A DNA stretch of 64,000 nucleotides. Source: a virus. Numbering within the stretch: the first letter of the stretch is position 1; each line of letters starts with the position of its first letter. The stretch covers positions 62,001-126,000 of IMG/VR virus record IMGVR_UViG_3300030090_007211; one strand, 5' to 3'. Shown here piece after piece: positions 14,893 through 22,503 of the stretch. Below the pieces are notes generated by a model, which saw only the letters and a list, made by a program, of their open reading frames with translations, ran no database searches and was not told where the DNA came from. A program made the translations under genes and the position numbers.

Positions 14893-14924
14893 TTTGATTT
14901 TGTCATAAAAAATCAGTATATTTG
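14893..14924 (+). promoter_or_regulatory. Bacteroidota-type promoter
   Basis: TTTG (14893-14896), 20-base spacer, TATATTTG (14917-14924); a perfect consensus match with no coding sequence downstream on this strand. Confidence 0.75.
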
Positions 14925-14929
14925 TAGTA

Positions 14930-15000
14930 TCTGAAAAATTCCTGAAACCGAAATTACGAAGGAATTTACGGACTAGGCAATGTTTTCCTAGGGTTTCACA
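14930..15000 (+). ncRNA. Candidate structured RNA with three-way junction
   Basis: Starts at the expected +1 of the promoter at 14893-14924. Outer stem TGAAACC (14943-14949) pairs with GGTTTCA (14992-14998). It encloses two hairpins, AAATT/AATTT (14951-14955, 14963-14967) and CTAGG/CCTAG (14973-14977, 14987-14991). No open frame from here to 15217, where a bidirectional hairpin could end transcription. Not a family I recognise. Confidence 0.55.
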
Positions 15001-15217
15001 GTAAACAAACACTAAAAATCCCACTTTTTCCCACCATATACCACATTTATACTAAAACCTTATAATATAATGAGGCACAGGGTTTTTTACACTTGTACTC
15101 AGTATTATTATTTTATTGTGAGGGTATCCTGTACGTCAGGTTAAACGATCTTTTCTCATTCATCATAGGACATTACAATAACCTTAGAAGGTCTTAGAGA
15201 GGATATATTTAGGTCAT
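15001..15217. other. Noncoding stretch
   Basis: Downstream of the candidate RNA, with no coding frame and no promoter seen on either strand. Probably the 3' part of the same transcript, or spacer. Confidence 0.4.
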
Positions 15218-15244
15218 AAAAAAACCCCTATGTATATAGAGGTT
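15218..15244 (-). terminator. Rho-independent terminator
   Basis: Minus-strand AACCTCTAT/ATAGGGGTT 9-bp stem with ATAC loop and seven T residues, downstream of 15272-15574. The reverse strand also has a T-rich flank, so it may work in both directions. Confidence 0.85.
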
Positions 15245-15271
15245 TAAATATTTTTTAGTATAGGGAATTTA

Positions 15272-15574
15272 CTATTTACACATTTTATCTATCTTCATTT
15301 TTCCTACACCTTTATAACCACTTTTATAAATAACATTTTGTTTTAGACATGCACAAATCTCTTCTTTAGTGGTATCTATTTCCTTAACATTTTTCATGTT
15401 AACAATTATGTTATTCCAAAACTCATCCCAACTTTTTGTTTTACCATTATTATCTCCTATGGTATTAATGTCGTTATAATATTCTTTTGATGTATCGCAT
15501 TGATGTGTATCTTCTGTGATAACCCTTTTTACTATACGTTGAATGTCTGATTCTTTTAATTTAATTACTTTCAT
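15272..15574 (-). CDS. LxE-tagged protein, 100 aa
   Basis: Tag MKVIKLKESDIQRIVKRVITE|D (I-T-E at residues 19-21), of the xITESQFKKI type. The mature part has five cysteines and the segment WDEFWNNIIVNMKNVKEID. Preceded by the 53-bp repeat at 15591-15643 and followed by a terminator. Function unknown. Confidence 0.75.
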   Translation of the reverse strand: MKVIKLKESDIQRIVKRVITEDTHQCDTSKEYYNDINTIGDNNGKTKSWDEFWNNIIVNMKNVKEIDTTKEEICACLKQNVIYKSGYKGVGKMKIDKMCK

Positions 15575-15590
15575 TTCTTTATGTGTTTCT

Positions 15591-15643
15591 ATATAAGTAT
15601 CACAATGATCATGAAATGTAAACCATCATCCTTTTTGATTTTA
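15591..15643. repeat. Upstream direct repeat, copy 1
   Basis: Shares 24 identical bases (15620-15643) plus a flanking CATGATC…ACT…ATAG pattern with 16265-16306. It sits 17 bases before the ATG at 15574 and overlaps the stop of 15641-15916. Confidence 0.8.
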
Positions 15644-15916
15644 TAATGCTTTAATATAGTAACCTTCCATCCCATTAAATGAGGTAAATGAGAATCCTTC
15701 TTTTTTCAAACGATATATCATCTTATCTTTAAGTTTACGATCATAGAAATAATCATCTATATGTTTTTCTTCGTGTGGGAATACTCTAACCATTACAGAT
15801 GTACCTTCTATATTATTTAACATCTCATAAAGTTTTTTCGTGGTGATATCGTTACAGAAACTTAGATTGTGTTTACTAAGTTCTTCATTAAGTAAATCGG
15901 ATTTAAATGTATACAT
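15641..15916 (-). CDS. Hypothetical protein, 91 aa
   Basis: MYTFKSDLLNEELSKHNLSF… with a possible L-N-E at residues 9-11, and VMVRVFPHEEKHIDDYFYDRKL. One base from the gene upstream, so likely cotranscribed with it. Mixed alpha/beta; function unknown. Confidence 0.65.
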   Translation of the reverse strand: MYTFKSDLLNEELSKHNLSFCNDITTKKLYEMLNNIEGTSVMVRVFPHEEKHIDDYFYDRKLKDKMIYRLKKEGFSFTSFNGMEGYYIKAL

Positions 15917-15917
15917 C

Positions 15918-16223
15918 TTATTTTTTATTTCCTATTACTTTTTCATATAGGTTTTGTAATACGGCTTGTCCAGATAAATTACAATATATCTCATTCCATA
16001 ATCTTTTTATTAAACTATAGTCATCCGTTACTGCATTACCCATTCCATCCATACCTTCTTCATAATCTATTACATCTCCGTTTTCATCCAAATACCATTT
16101 GTATATTCGGGATTCTATTGAATATTCTATTCTGTGTGTATTCTTAGGTTGTATAAAGTCGTCTTGGATACCCTCAAATTTATCTCTATGTGGGTGTAGT
16201 GATTCTAATTTAAATTCTTTCAT
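15918..16223 (-). CDS. Hypothetical protein, 101 aa
   Basis: Starts MKEFKLESLHPHRDKFEGIQDD; the middle YKWYLDENGDVIDYEEGMDG and the C-terminus are hydrophilic. Preceded by the repeat at 16265-16306. Function unknown. Confidence 0.65.
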   Translation of the reverse strand: MKEFKLESLHPHRDKFEGIQDDFIQPKNTHRIEYSIESRIYKWYLDENGDVIDYEEGMDGMGNAVTDDYSLIKRLWNEIYCNLSGQAVLQNLYEKVIGNKK

Positions 16224-16264
16224 TTTAATAGTTTTTTATTTTCTACTAATATAAAGAAATTTTT

Positions 16265-16306
16265 CTATAGTGTCAAATCGATCATGATTATTAAACCATC
16301 ATCCTT
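16265..16306. repeat. Upstream direct repeat, copy 2
   Basis: Second copy of the element at 15591-15643, with 24 bases identical (16283-16306). It lies 42 bases before the ATG at 16223. Confidence 0.8.
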
Positions 16307-16317
16307 TTTGATTTTAA

Positions 16318-17157
16318 TTATTCAGTTTTTAATACAACAAACCAATAGTTACCAACTTTAACAATATCCGACATTGCCTCATATCCATACTTATTTTTCA
16401 TATCGGTTAATCTTTGATTTAAATTATCTTCGGAGGGATCAAATATACCACTAATACCAGTAGTTGTATCACCATCTTTAGAAATAGTAATAGTATTCCC
16501 ATCTATAGTTGCATTACCATAATTATCTTTAGGTAACGCTAATAACTGATCTCTCGCATCTCCCAAATCATTAAATGTTATGGTAATGGGTTTTGATTTG
16601 TTACCACCACAGTGAGATTGATAATTAGGGTTTTTCCATTGGGCAAAATATTCTACTAACCCTTCAGGTGTTTTTTTCATATCACTAATATCTAAACTTG
16701 TACCTTTAGTTGGTAGGTGACCTACCTCATCTTTAAGGTGGTCTAACTTATATCCTTCACCATGACCCCAACCTCCTCTACGATCAAAAGAAGTGTATGC
16801 ATCACATGCATTGTTAACCTGAATAAAAGGTATGTCTACTTTAAATTCTACTTGTCCGGTATTATTATCTATTCTATTCCCTAATGTTTTATCTATAATA
16901 GTCTCTAATTTAATCCCATCTAAATCCACTATTGTCCATTGTCCCTTATTATATAACTTTTTTAATTCGTCCCCAACTATAGTAGTGATAGTATTAATAA
17001 ATCTATGTGTGTTATCATTAGGGTTTTGGGAAGGACCAATATAGGTACCACTCACACCATTACTACTAATATTGATGGAGGGAGAAGATTGTTCACCTAA
17101 TAATCTTTTATTGGCTTCCTCTATTAACTGTCTTTTTAATTTCCCTAGTCTACTCAT
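16318..17157 (-). CDS. LxE-tagged protein, 279 aa
   Basis: The tag MSRLGKLKRQLIEEANKRLLGE|Q is nearly identical to that of 17172-17678, yet the mature sequences are unrelated. The mature part is beta-rich (INISSNGVSGTYIGPS, VDLDGIKLETIIDK, ITITFNDLGDARDQLLALP). No catalytic motif recognised. Candidate packaged protein of unknown function. Confidence 0.8.
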   Translation of the reverse strand: MSRLGKLKRQLIEEANKRLLGEQSSPSINISSNGVSGTYIGPSQNPNDNTHRFINTITTIVGDELKKLYNKGQWTIVDLDGIKLETIIDKTLGNRIDNNTGQVEFKVDIPFIQVNNACDAYTSFDRRGGWGHGEGYKLDHLKDEVGHLPTKGTSLDISDMKKTPEGLVEYFAQWKNPNYQSHCGGNKSKPITITFNDLGDARDQLLALPKDNYGNATIDGNTITISKDGDTTTGISGIFDPSEDNLNQRLTDMKNKYGYEAMSDIVKVGNYWFVVLKTE

Positions 17158-17171
17158 AATTTTTGATTAGT

Positions 17172-17678
17172 CTATATTAATTTTACTTTTACCCCATTAC
17201 TGTTGGTTAAGGTAATAGGTTTGTCTCCCTCTATGGCTTTTGCAATACCGGTTCGTGTGTCTTTATTTTTATCTGTATGAATAGTAAATACTATTCTATC
17301 ACTGCTCGTTACCCCACCTGAAATAAATCTATAATCAATACCTTTTTGTTGCATGGCAGTTTTCGCTTTTGATAAACGGGATTTAACAATACTACCAGTC
17401 CCGTATGTTAATTTTATTTTTAATTGTAAATAATCATTTGGGACTAACTTAATAGATTCTATATTTGGGTTAAAGGTTCGACCATCCGCAATTATTTGTA
17501 GTTTATATGAGTGTGCAATATCTTTTTCTTGGGATGTAACCATTATACTATTATCTCCCCCTAAAGGAACTTTTACTATTGTAGTATCTGAAGGTATTTC
17601 ATCTATTCTCTGTTCACCCAATATCCTTTTATTGGCTTCCTCTATTAACTGTCTTTTTAATTTTCCTAGTCTACTCAT
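17172..17678 (-). CDS. LxE-tagged protein, 168 aa
   Basis: Tag MSRLGKLKRQLIEEANKRILGE|Q; mature part with IKLVPNDYLQLKIKLTYGTGSIVKSRL and FTIHTDKNKDTRTG. Likely alpha/beta, no recognised family. Follows the YGL gene upstream by 9 bases and precedes another tagged gene by 14 bases. Confidence 0.8.
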   Translation of the reverse strand: MSRLGKLKRQLIEEANKRILGEQRIDEIPSDTTIVKVPLGGDNSIMVTSQEKDIAHSYKLQIIADGRTFNPNIESIKLVPNDYLQLKIKLTYGTGSIVKSRLSKAKTAMQQKGIDYRFISGGVTSSDRIVFTIHTDKNKDTRTGIAKAIEGDKPITLTNSNGVKVKLI

Positions 17679-17687
17679 AATTTTTTT

Positions 17688-18218
17688 TTAGTCTATATTA
17701 GATTTATCTTCTTGCGAATATGTACATAAGATATTCTGTATGAATCTAAGATAAGTATTATTAACATCTAAATCCGCTGAGAGTTTTTTATTAGTTTTAT
17801 CCATTTCCTTAATATAGTTATTTATCTTATCTTTATCTTTTTTAGGGATTGACATTCCTCTCATTTTACTTTTGAGTTCTTTTACTGAATTGATGGTAAG
17901 TTCATCACATAGGTCATTATTATCTTTACCGGATTTATCTACATCCTTTATGTAGTTTTTACCTTTACCATCTATATGACTTTCATTCATTGATTGTTGT
18001 TTACTAAGATATTGTACCATCGCCTGATCTGCCTCCCATTTATCCAACCCATAGTGTTTCATAAAATATCTGGTAATTTTATGTTGTCCTTTTAACCCTT
18101 TGTTTTTACGAAACGTACTACTAACGGCATCATGTATTTTACTATTTAAGTTTTCATTTAAACGTCTAATTGTTTTTTCAACCAAACTATTTAATATATT
18201 TTCTTCTTCTCTTTCCAT
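17688..18218 (-). CDS. YGL-module protein with extra C-terminal domain, 176 aa
   Basis: Residues 1-94 form a divergent module ending MKHYGLDKWEADQAMVQYLS. Then SMNE|SHIDGKGK ([M]-x-E|S) and a helical C-terminal part (LKSKMRGMSIPKKDKDKINNYI). R-L-N-E also occurs near residue 20. Candidate late box 5 bases upstream of the ATG. Function unknown. Confidence 0.75.
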   Translation of the reverse strand: MEREEENILNSLVEKTIRRLNENLNSKIHDAVSSTFRKNKGLKGQHKITRYFMKHYGLDKWEADQAMVQYLSKQQSMNESHIDGKGKNYIKDVDKSGKDNNDLCDELTINSVKELKSKMRGMSIPKKDKDKINNYIKEMDKTNKKLSADLDVNNTYLRFIQNILCTYSQEDKSNID

Positions 18219-18222
18219 TATA

Positions 18223-18230
18223 TATAAATA
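18223..18230 (-). promoter_or_regulatory. Candidate late promoter box (TATTTATA)
   Basis: Perfect box ending 5 bases before the ATG at 18218, close enough that the mRNA would be leaderless. Confidence 0.6.
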
Positions 18231-18244
18231 TCTATTACTTTTTA

Positions 18245-18276
18245 TTTGTAAATATCAATAATTTTTTGTATATTTG
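18245..18276 (+). promoter_or_regulatory. Bacteroidota-type promoter
   Basis: TTTG (18245-18248), 20-base spacer, TATATTTG (18269-18276); ATG at 18281 only 4 bases on. Confidence 0.75.
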
Positions 18277-18280
18277 TCTT

Positions 18281-18580
18281 ATGAAACAATTATTTTATTA
18301 TATCATCATTCGTCTTACAACCAGACATGCAATTAACGCAGTGAAAATTTATGAAACTCTATATCATAAATCCACTTCACCTGAAGTTAAAAAAAAATCT
18401 CCTCTGAAAACGGAAGGTAAAACTAAACCCACCAAACGTAAGAATCATCCTAAATTTTCAGTTAACCCTAAAAAACAAGAAATATTAGATTCTTTAGAAT
18501 ATCTAAAAAGGAAAGAAGTAAAATCTAAACAGGATAAGAGTTCCATTTCAATGTTAGAGGGAATTTTGGCAACAATGTAG
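18281..18580 (+). CDS. Basic hypothetical protein, 99 aa
   Basis: Start ATG 18281 from promoter position. N-terminal hydrophobic stretch (MKQLFYYIIIRL), then a long Lys/Pro/Thr-rich linker (KKKSPLKTEGKTKPTKRKNH) and a helical end. Convergent with 18586-19263, leaving only 5 bases between stops. Function unknown. Confidence 0.6.
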   Translation: MKQLFYYIIIRLTTRHAINAVKIYETLYHKSTSPEVKKKSPLKTEGKTKPTKRKNHPKFSVNPKKQEILDSLEYLKRKEVKSKQDKSSISMLEGILATM

Positions 18581-18585
18581 TGATA

Positions 18586-19263
18586 TTAAAATTTTCTACG
18601 TTTTTTCTGTAAATCATCCATCATATCATGTGGTTGATCCCACCAACCATCACCTTTCTTTCTGAACTCATCTTCACTTTTTCTATTACCCTCTTTATCC
18701 ACATCCACTAATTTGATTCTTCTATGTTGTCCACCTGAAAAATCTGAATTAACTGCAATATCATTTATTTTTTGTTTATAGTCTGCAAACAATTTTTGTA
18801 TATTCTTTTTAAATTCTACTGTAAGTTTTTCCGCTTCTTCACTATATGTTTTTACACTATTAATTGCTTCTTCTATATCATATAGTTCATAATCACCTTT
18901 ATCTCTATCAGTATGTGCCAATTTTTCAGTTTTGGGATTATAATAAGGTGTATAGTATCCTTCTTTTTGTTCTTCACTATGATTTAATAAATCATATGAT
19001 ATATAATCAGGATGAGAGTCATCACCAAAAGAACCATGCCCCCTACTTTCTATGTCTCTTTCACTAACACCTGCGGAAAAATTCCACGCTTCAGGATTCA
19101 ACCGAAAGTATATACGTTTTTTTATTTCTGGGATATATGTACTCCAACCATATTTAGATTTTGCAATATGTAGTTCTGTATCTGGTGATCTATTAATCTC
19201 TGGCGATGTTAAATCATCAGGATTAAATTCTTCTTTAAGTATCTTTTGTATAATATGTTTCAT
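18586..19263 (-). CDS. LxE-tagged protein, 225 aa
   Basis: Short tag MKHIIQKILKE|EFNP (L-K-E at residues 9-11). Mature part: KSKYGWSTYIPEIKKRIYFRLNPEAW, an acidic/aromatic middle, and a helical C-terminus. Two bases from the NlpC/P60 gene upstream, so coexpressed with the cell-wall enzymes. Function unknown. Confidence 0.75.
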   Translation of the reverse strand: MKHIIQKILKEEFNPDDLTSPEINRSPDTELHIAKSKYGWSTYIPEIKKRIYFRLNPEAWNFSAGVSERDIESRGHGSFGDDSHPDYISYDLLNHSEEQKEGYYTPYYNPKTEKLAHTDRDKGDYELYDIEEAINSVKTYSEEAEKLTVEFKKNIQKLFADYKQKINDIAVNSDFSGGQHRRIKLVDVDKEGNRKSEDEFRKKGDGWWDQPHDMMDDLQKKRRKF

Positions 19264-19265
19264 TT

Positions 19266-20249
19266 TTAACTCATTGCATGATGATGGTGCATAAAATATT
19301 CGTAAGGGATATAACCGATATATTTTCTACGATAATAATTATTATTAAACACATCTTTTATTATGTTAACTCCTTTAGAACCTGAGGCATGAATCATATC
19401 TACTTTATTACCATCTCTATTATGGACAAATCCTGTGTGTCTTGCGTTTTTACCTCTACCGGATCTCCCAAACAATAAAATATCTCCTTTTTTGGTTTCG
19501 CCCCAATTCTTTTTTCCTTTTCTAAATCCTTTTTCTCTCAATAGACTTCCCGTAGTATCACGACCAGGAGAATCTAATTCCTCAACGTGCCTAAATGTCC
19601 AATCTACTAACCCACTACAATCTCCACCTTCACCATCAAACTCGTCTCCCCACTTATATGGTTCCCCTAATCTTTCTTCTGCAGTTTTTACAATTTTATC
19701 CCCAATAGTTAAATCTACTTCTTCATGATCATAAACACCATCACTTTCTTCATCATCATATTCAATTTCATGGTGCTCTACCTCTTCCTCATCACTTACT
19801 ACTCCTTCTTCTACTGAATTAATTAATTCTTCTACCCCTTTATCATGAAACTTAGCTTCTTTAGTGATTTCCTCATATAATTTGGTATAGGTGTGTGGTC
19901 CTACAATTTTATCCCATTCCATTGAATCTTTAAATACGTCTTTTTGAAATTTCAGAACCGCATCAGCAGTATCAGGACCATATACCCCATCTATTCCATG
20001 TGGTCCAACATCATATCCTAATGCAACCAACATTTTTTGAACTCTTTTTACATGACTTTTTTCATTAGATTTATATCTTTTTAAATATCTACCGTCAATA
20101 TCTCTTTGCCATTCATCCGCATTTTTACTTAAACTTTGATTGGCTGCGGTGGCAACACCACCTATCGTCTTACCTAATTTACTAATAATACTTTCATCTT
20201 CACGTAAGATTATTTTCTTAAATTGGCTTTCCGTAATTTTAATTAACAT
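19266..20249 (-). CDS. LxE-tagged NlpC/P60 endopeptidase with peptidoglycan-binding domain
   Basis: Three parts. Tag MLIKITESQFKKIILRE|D (residues 1-18). PG_binding_1-type domain, about 62-128 (VKRVQKMLVALGYD…GVYGPDTADAVLKFQ). NlpC/P60 domain, about 185-318, with Cys211 (GGDCSGLVDW), His271 (RHTGFVHNRDG) and His287 as catalytic triad candidates. Such enzymes cut stem-peptide bonds in peptidoglycan. A very acidic linker joins the domains. The C-terminus MHHHHAMS is natural here. Likely a virion-associated lysin used at entry, or an endolysin. Confidence 0.85.
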   Translation of the reverse strand: MLIKITESQFKKIILREDESIISKLGKTIGGVATAANQSLSKNADEWQRDIDGRYLKRYKSNEKSHVKRVQKMLVALGYDVGPHGIDGVYGPDTADAVLKFQKDVFKDSMEWDKIVGPHTYTKLYEEITKEAKFHDKGVEELINSVEEGVVSDEEEVEHHEIEYDDEESDGVYDHEEVDLTIGDKIVKTAEERLGEPYKWGDEFDGEGGDCSGLVDWTFRHVEELDSPGRDTTGSLLREKGFRKGKKNWGETKKGDILLFGRSGRGKNARHTGFVHNRDGNKVDMIHASGSKGVNIIKDVFNNNYYRRKYIGYIPYEYFMHHHHAMS

Positions 20250-20268
20250 ATTTTTTTAGTTTTTTTAT

Positions 20269-20276
20269 TATAAATA
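20269..20276 (-). promoter_or_regulatory. Candidate late promoter box (TATTTATA)
   Basis: Box 19 bases before the ATG at 20249, directly abutting the divergent promoter at 20277-20308. Confidence 0.55.
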
Positions 20277-20308
20277 TTTGGTTTTTTAATAAAAATGTTG
20301 TATATTTG
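20277..20308 (+). promoter_or_regulatory. Bacteroidota-type promoter
   Basis: TTTG (20277-20280), 20-base spacer, TATATTTG (20301-20308); ATG of the lipoprotein at 20333. Confidence 0.75.
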
Positions 20309-20332
20309 ATGAAATATCTAAAAAAATACGCT

Positions 20333-20965
20333 ATGTTAACCAAAATCAATCTACTTTCTATAATATTAATAATTGTCTTGGGGTGTGAAAAAGACAAACC
20401 TTCTAATCAGGTGACGACACCAACATATACCTATAATATCTTATTACAACCCTTAGATGATAAAATAAGTGAAGTTTACTTAACCAGTGCAGAAAGAAGC
20501 TTAAAAGAGTATTTTCCGGAAGTTACCATAAAGGTGGCAGAACCTCTTGTTTTACCTGATAAATGTTTTAATGGGAAAAGATATAGGGCTGATTCCATTA
20601 TTAGATATTTGAGGTCTATAAAGACTAACGAATATCAAACTATTGTGGGTATAACCTCCCAAGACATTTCCAATACTAGAACATTAACTAAAAATGGAAA
20701 GAAAATAGTTTATGATGATTATGGGATTTTAGGGTTGGGGTTTAAACCGGGTCCTAGCTGCGTTATTTCTTATTACAGAATGGCTCGCAATATTCCTATG
20801 TTTAGTAGGACTGTGGTTCATGAATATATGCATACTTTGGGTGTACCTCATTGTGAACATAAACATTGTTTGATGCAAGATGGGAAAGGTTCAGGAAAAA
20901 ATATGAGAGAATCTACCCACGTACATGCAGAGTGTAAACACATCGCACTAAAAGGATTACATTAA
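20333..20965 (+). CDS. Lipoprotein metalloprotease, archaemetzincin-like
   Basis: 210 residues. Start ATG 20333 gives a perfect lipoprotein signal, MLTKINLLSIILIIVLGC; an earlier in-frame ATG would abut the -7 box. Near residues 162-180 is HEYMHTLGVPHC followed by x4-C-L-M. This fits the archaemetzincin (M54) pattern HExxHxxGx3Cx4CxM, with another Cys about 20 residues later. Unusual for a phage; it would be an envelope-anchored zinc peptidase. Its stop overlaps the convergent gene by 4 bases. Confidence 0.75.
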   Translation: MLTKINLLSIILIIVLGCEKDKPSNQVTTPTYTYNILLQPLDDKISEVYLTSAERSLKEYFPEVTIKVAEPLVLPDKCFNGKRYRADSIIRYLRSIKTNEYQTIVGITSQDISNTRTLTKNGKKIVYDDYGILGLGFKPGPSCVISYYRMARNIPMFSRTVVHEYMHTLGVPHCEHKHCLMQDGKGSGKNMRESTHVHAECKHIALKGLH

Positions 20966-22470
20966 GTAATTTGAACACCGAATTCTTTAGTTAACGAAGA
21001 AGGGGATGGACAAAATTCATCTTGTCCCACACCACCTAATTTTATAAAGTAATCTCCTTCTTTTCCAGGTTCTACTTTTACTAAATAATCTTTAGGGTTT
21101 TCAGACATTAAAAATACTTGTGTCCCTATGTTTGCCATTGCTTGTACTTTTGGGTTTTGAATGAATTGTGGATCCACATTAAAACATCCAGCACTTAAAT
21201 CATATTTGCTTGTCATACTTTCTACTGCCTCAATATATTCTGGTGGAATATTTCCGTATTGTAAATCCTTTTTTAATAATTTACTTAATTCTGCATCTGC
21301 TACCAATCTATTTTTGACAGGTACTATTGCATGTATTGCAGTACCTAAATCCACTCCATCAAGTGTACCTAATCCCAATGTGTTAGGTATACCTTTTTTA
21401 CCCCTATAACCTTTTTTATAATATTTACTATTGATTTTATAAATACCTGGTGCTTGATATCGTTTATGTTTTTTGGCGAGAATAGAATAATTATATACTT
21501 TTCCTTTAGTATATTCTGGTTTATCTGAAGCAACCGAGTTACTTGAAACTATATTCCCTTTTACACAGGTTTTTATAAATTTTTTATTCTTTAATCGAAT
21601 TGCTTTCCATTCCCCTCCTGATAATTGACACCATTCTGCACGTGTAAATACTACATCTTGTTGTTTATCTGCACTAGCAACCGATTGGGAATAATCAATT
21701 AATTTATAGTCTTTAGTAAATGCTAACACTAAATTTAAACGTGGATCCACAATAAAAAATGGTTTACCATTATTTGCGTTTCTCACTTGTATATAAGCTA
21801 ATTCCTTATTAATTCTATCTGCGCCTGGTACAGTATCTTTTACTGCAAATCCTCTCTCAATAGCATCTTTTTTATCTTTAACATAATCCCAATAAGTTGG
21901 ATTATTATAACGATTAAATATAGAATATAAATTTTCACCATCTACAATATAATTTAATGCGGTTAAAATATATTTATTATCATGTTTACCCTTCGGATCT
22001 AATTTCAATTTCTCCGCAATTTTTTTATATTCATTATTAACAAATTGTCTAAATTTATTACCTTCTATTGTATTTTTAAAAGGTGAAACAACAATTCGTT
22101 CATCACCAGAAATGTTTTTATAATTTCTTAATAAGTTAGCTCGTCTACCACCAATTGGTGCGGTTTTCTGATTTGATTGGTGTTTAGTATCTACCTCCAT
22201 AGAAGTTAGGGTTTCAGGCCCCACTATCCCATCAATCTTTAATTTATTTTTACTCTGGTAATCTCTAACTGCCTTATAGGTTTTATCTCCATATTTACCA
22301 TCTACACCATCTTTATTAGGACCAGAAGTCCCCAAATCATACCCATTATTTTTTAAAATTTGTTGTATTTCTTTTACTTTTTCTCCTTTACTACCTCTTT
22401 TATAAAGAGTTGTTGTCTGCTCTTTAAGTATTAATTTTTTAAATTGACTTTCTGTTACTAATATTTTCAT
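20962..22470 (-). CDS. LxE-tagged L,D-transpeptidase-like cell-wall enzyme
   Basis: 502 residues. Tag MKILVTESQFKKLILKE|Q. PG_binding_1 domain, about 22-92 (VKEIQQILKNNGYDLG…GIVGPETL). Then a long middle and a YkuD-like C-terminal part. PFFIVDPRLNLVLAFTKDYK (about 237-256) resembles the family's first strand, and H380 (TAIHAI) with C429 (LSAGCFNVD) resemble its catalytic His and Cys. The usual SxGCxR motif is altered, so activity is uncertain. Substrate would be peptidoglycan cross-links. Confidence 0.65.
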   Translation of the reverse strand: MKILVTESQFKKLILKEQTTTLYKRGSKGEKVKEIQQILKNNGYDLGTSGPNKDGVDGKYGDKTYKAVRDYQSKNKLKIDGIVGPETLTSMEVDTKHQSNQKTAPIGGRRANLLRNYKNISGDERIVVSPFKNTIEGNKFRQFVNNEYKKIAEKLKLDPKGKHDNKYILTALNYIVDGENLYSIFNRYNNPTYWDYVKDKKDAIERGFAVKDTVPGADRINKELAYIQVRNANNGKPFFIVDPRLNLVLAFTKDYKLIDYSQSVASADKQQDVVFTRAEWCQLSGGEWKAIRLKNKKFIKTCVKGNIVSSNSVASDKPEYTKGKVYNYSILAKKHKRYQAPGIYKINSKYYKKGYRGKKGIPNTLGLGTLDGVDLGTAIHAIVPVKNRLVADAELSKLLKKDLQYGNIPPEYIEAVESMTSKYDLSAGCFNVDPQFIQNPKVQAMANIGTQVFLMSENPKDYLVKVEPGKEGDYFIKLGGVGQDEFCPSPSSLTKEFGVQIT

Positions 22471-22474
22471 ATAA

Positions 22475-22482
22475 TATAAATA
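22475..22482 (-). promoter_or_regulatory. Candidate late promoter box (TATTTATA)
   Basis: Perfect box 5 bases before the ATG at 22470. Confidence 0.6.
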
Positions 22483-22503
22483 TAAAGAAAATGTAAAATA
22501 AAC

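Noticed and set aside
20309-20332. Earlier ATG (20309) for the lipoprotein protease
   Set aside because: It abuts the -7 box and would place nine charged residues before an otherwise perfect lipoprotein signal.
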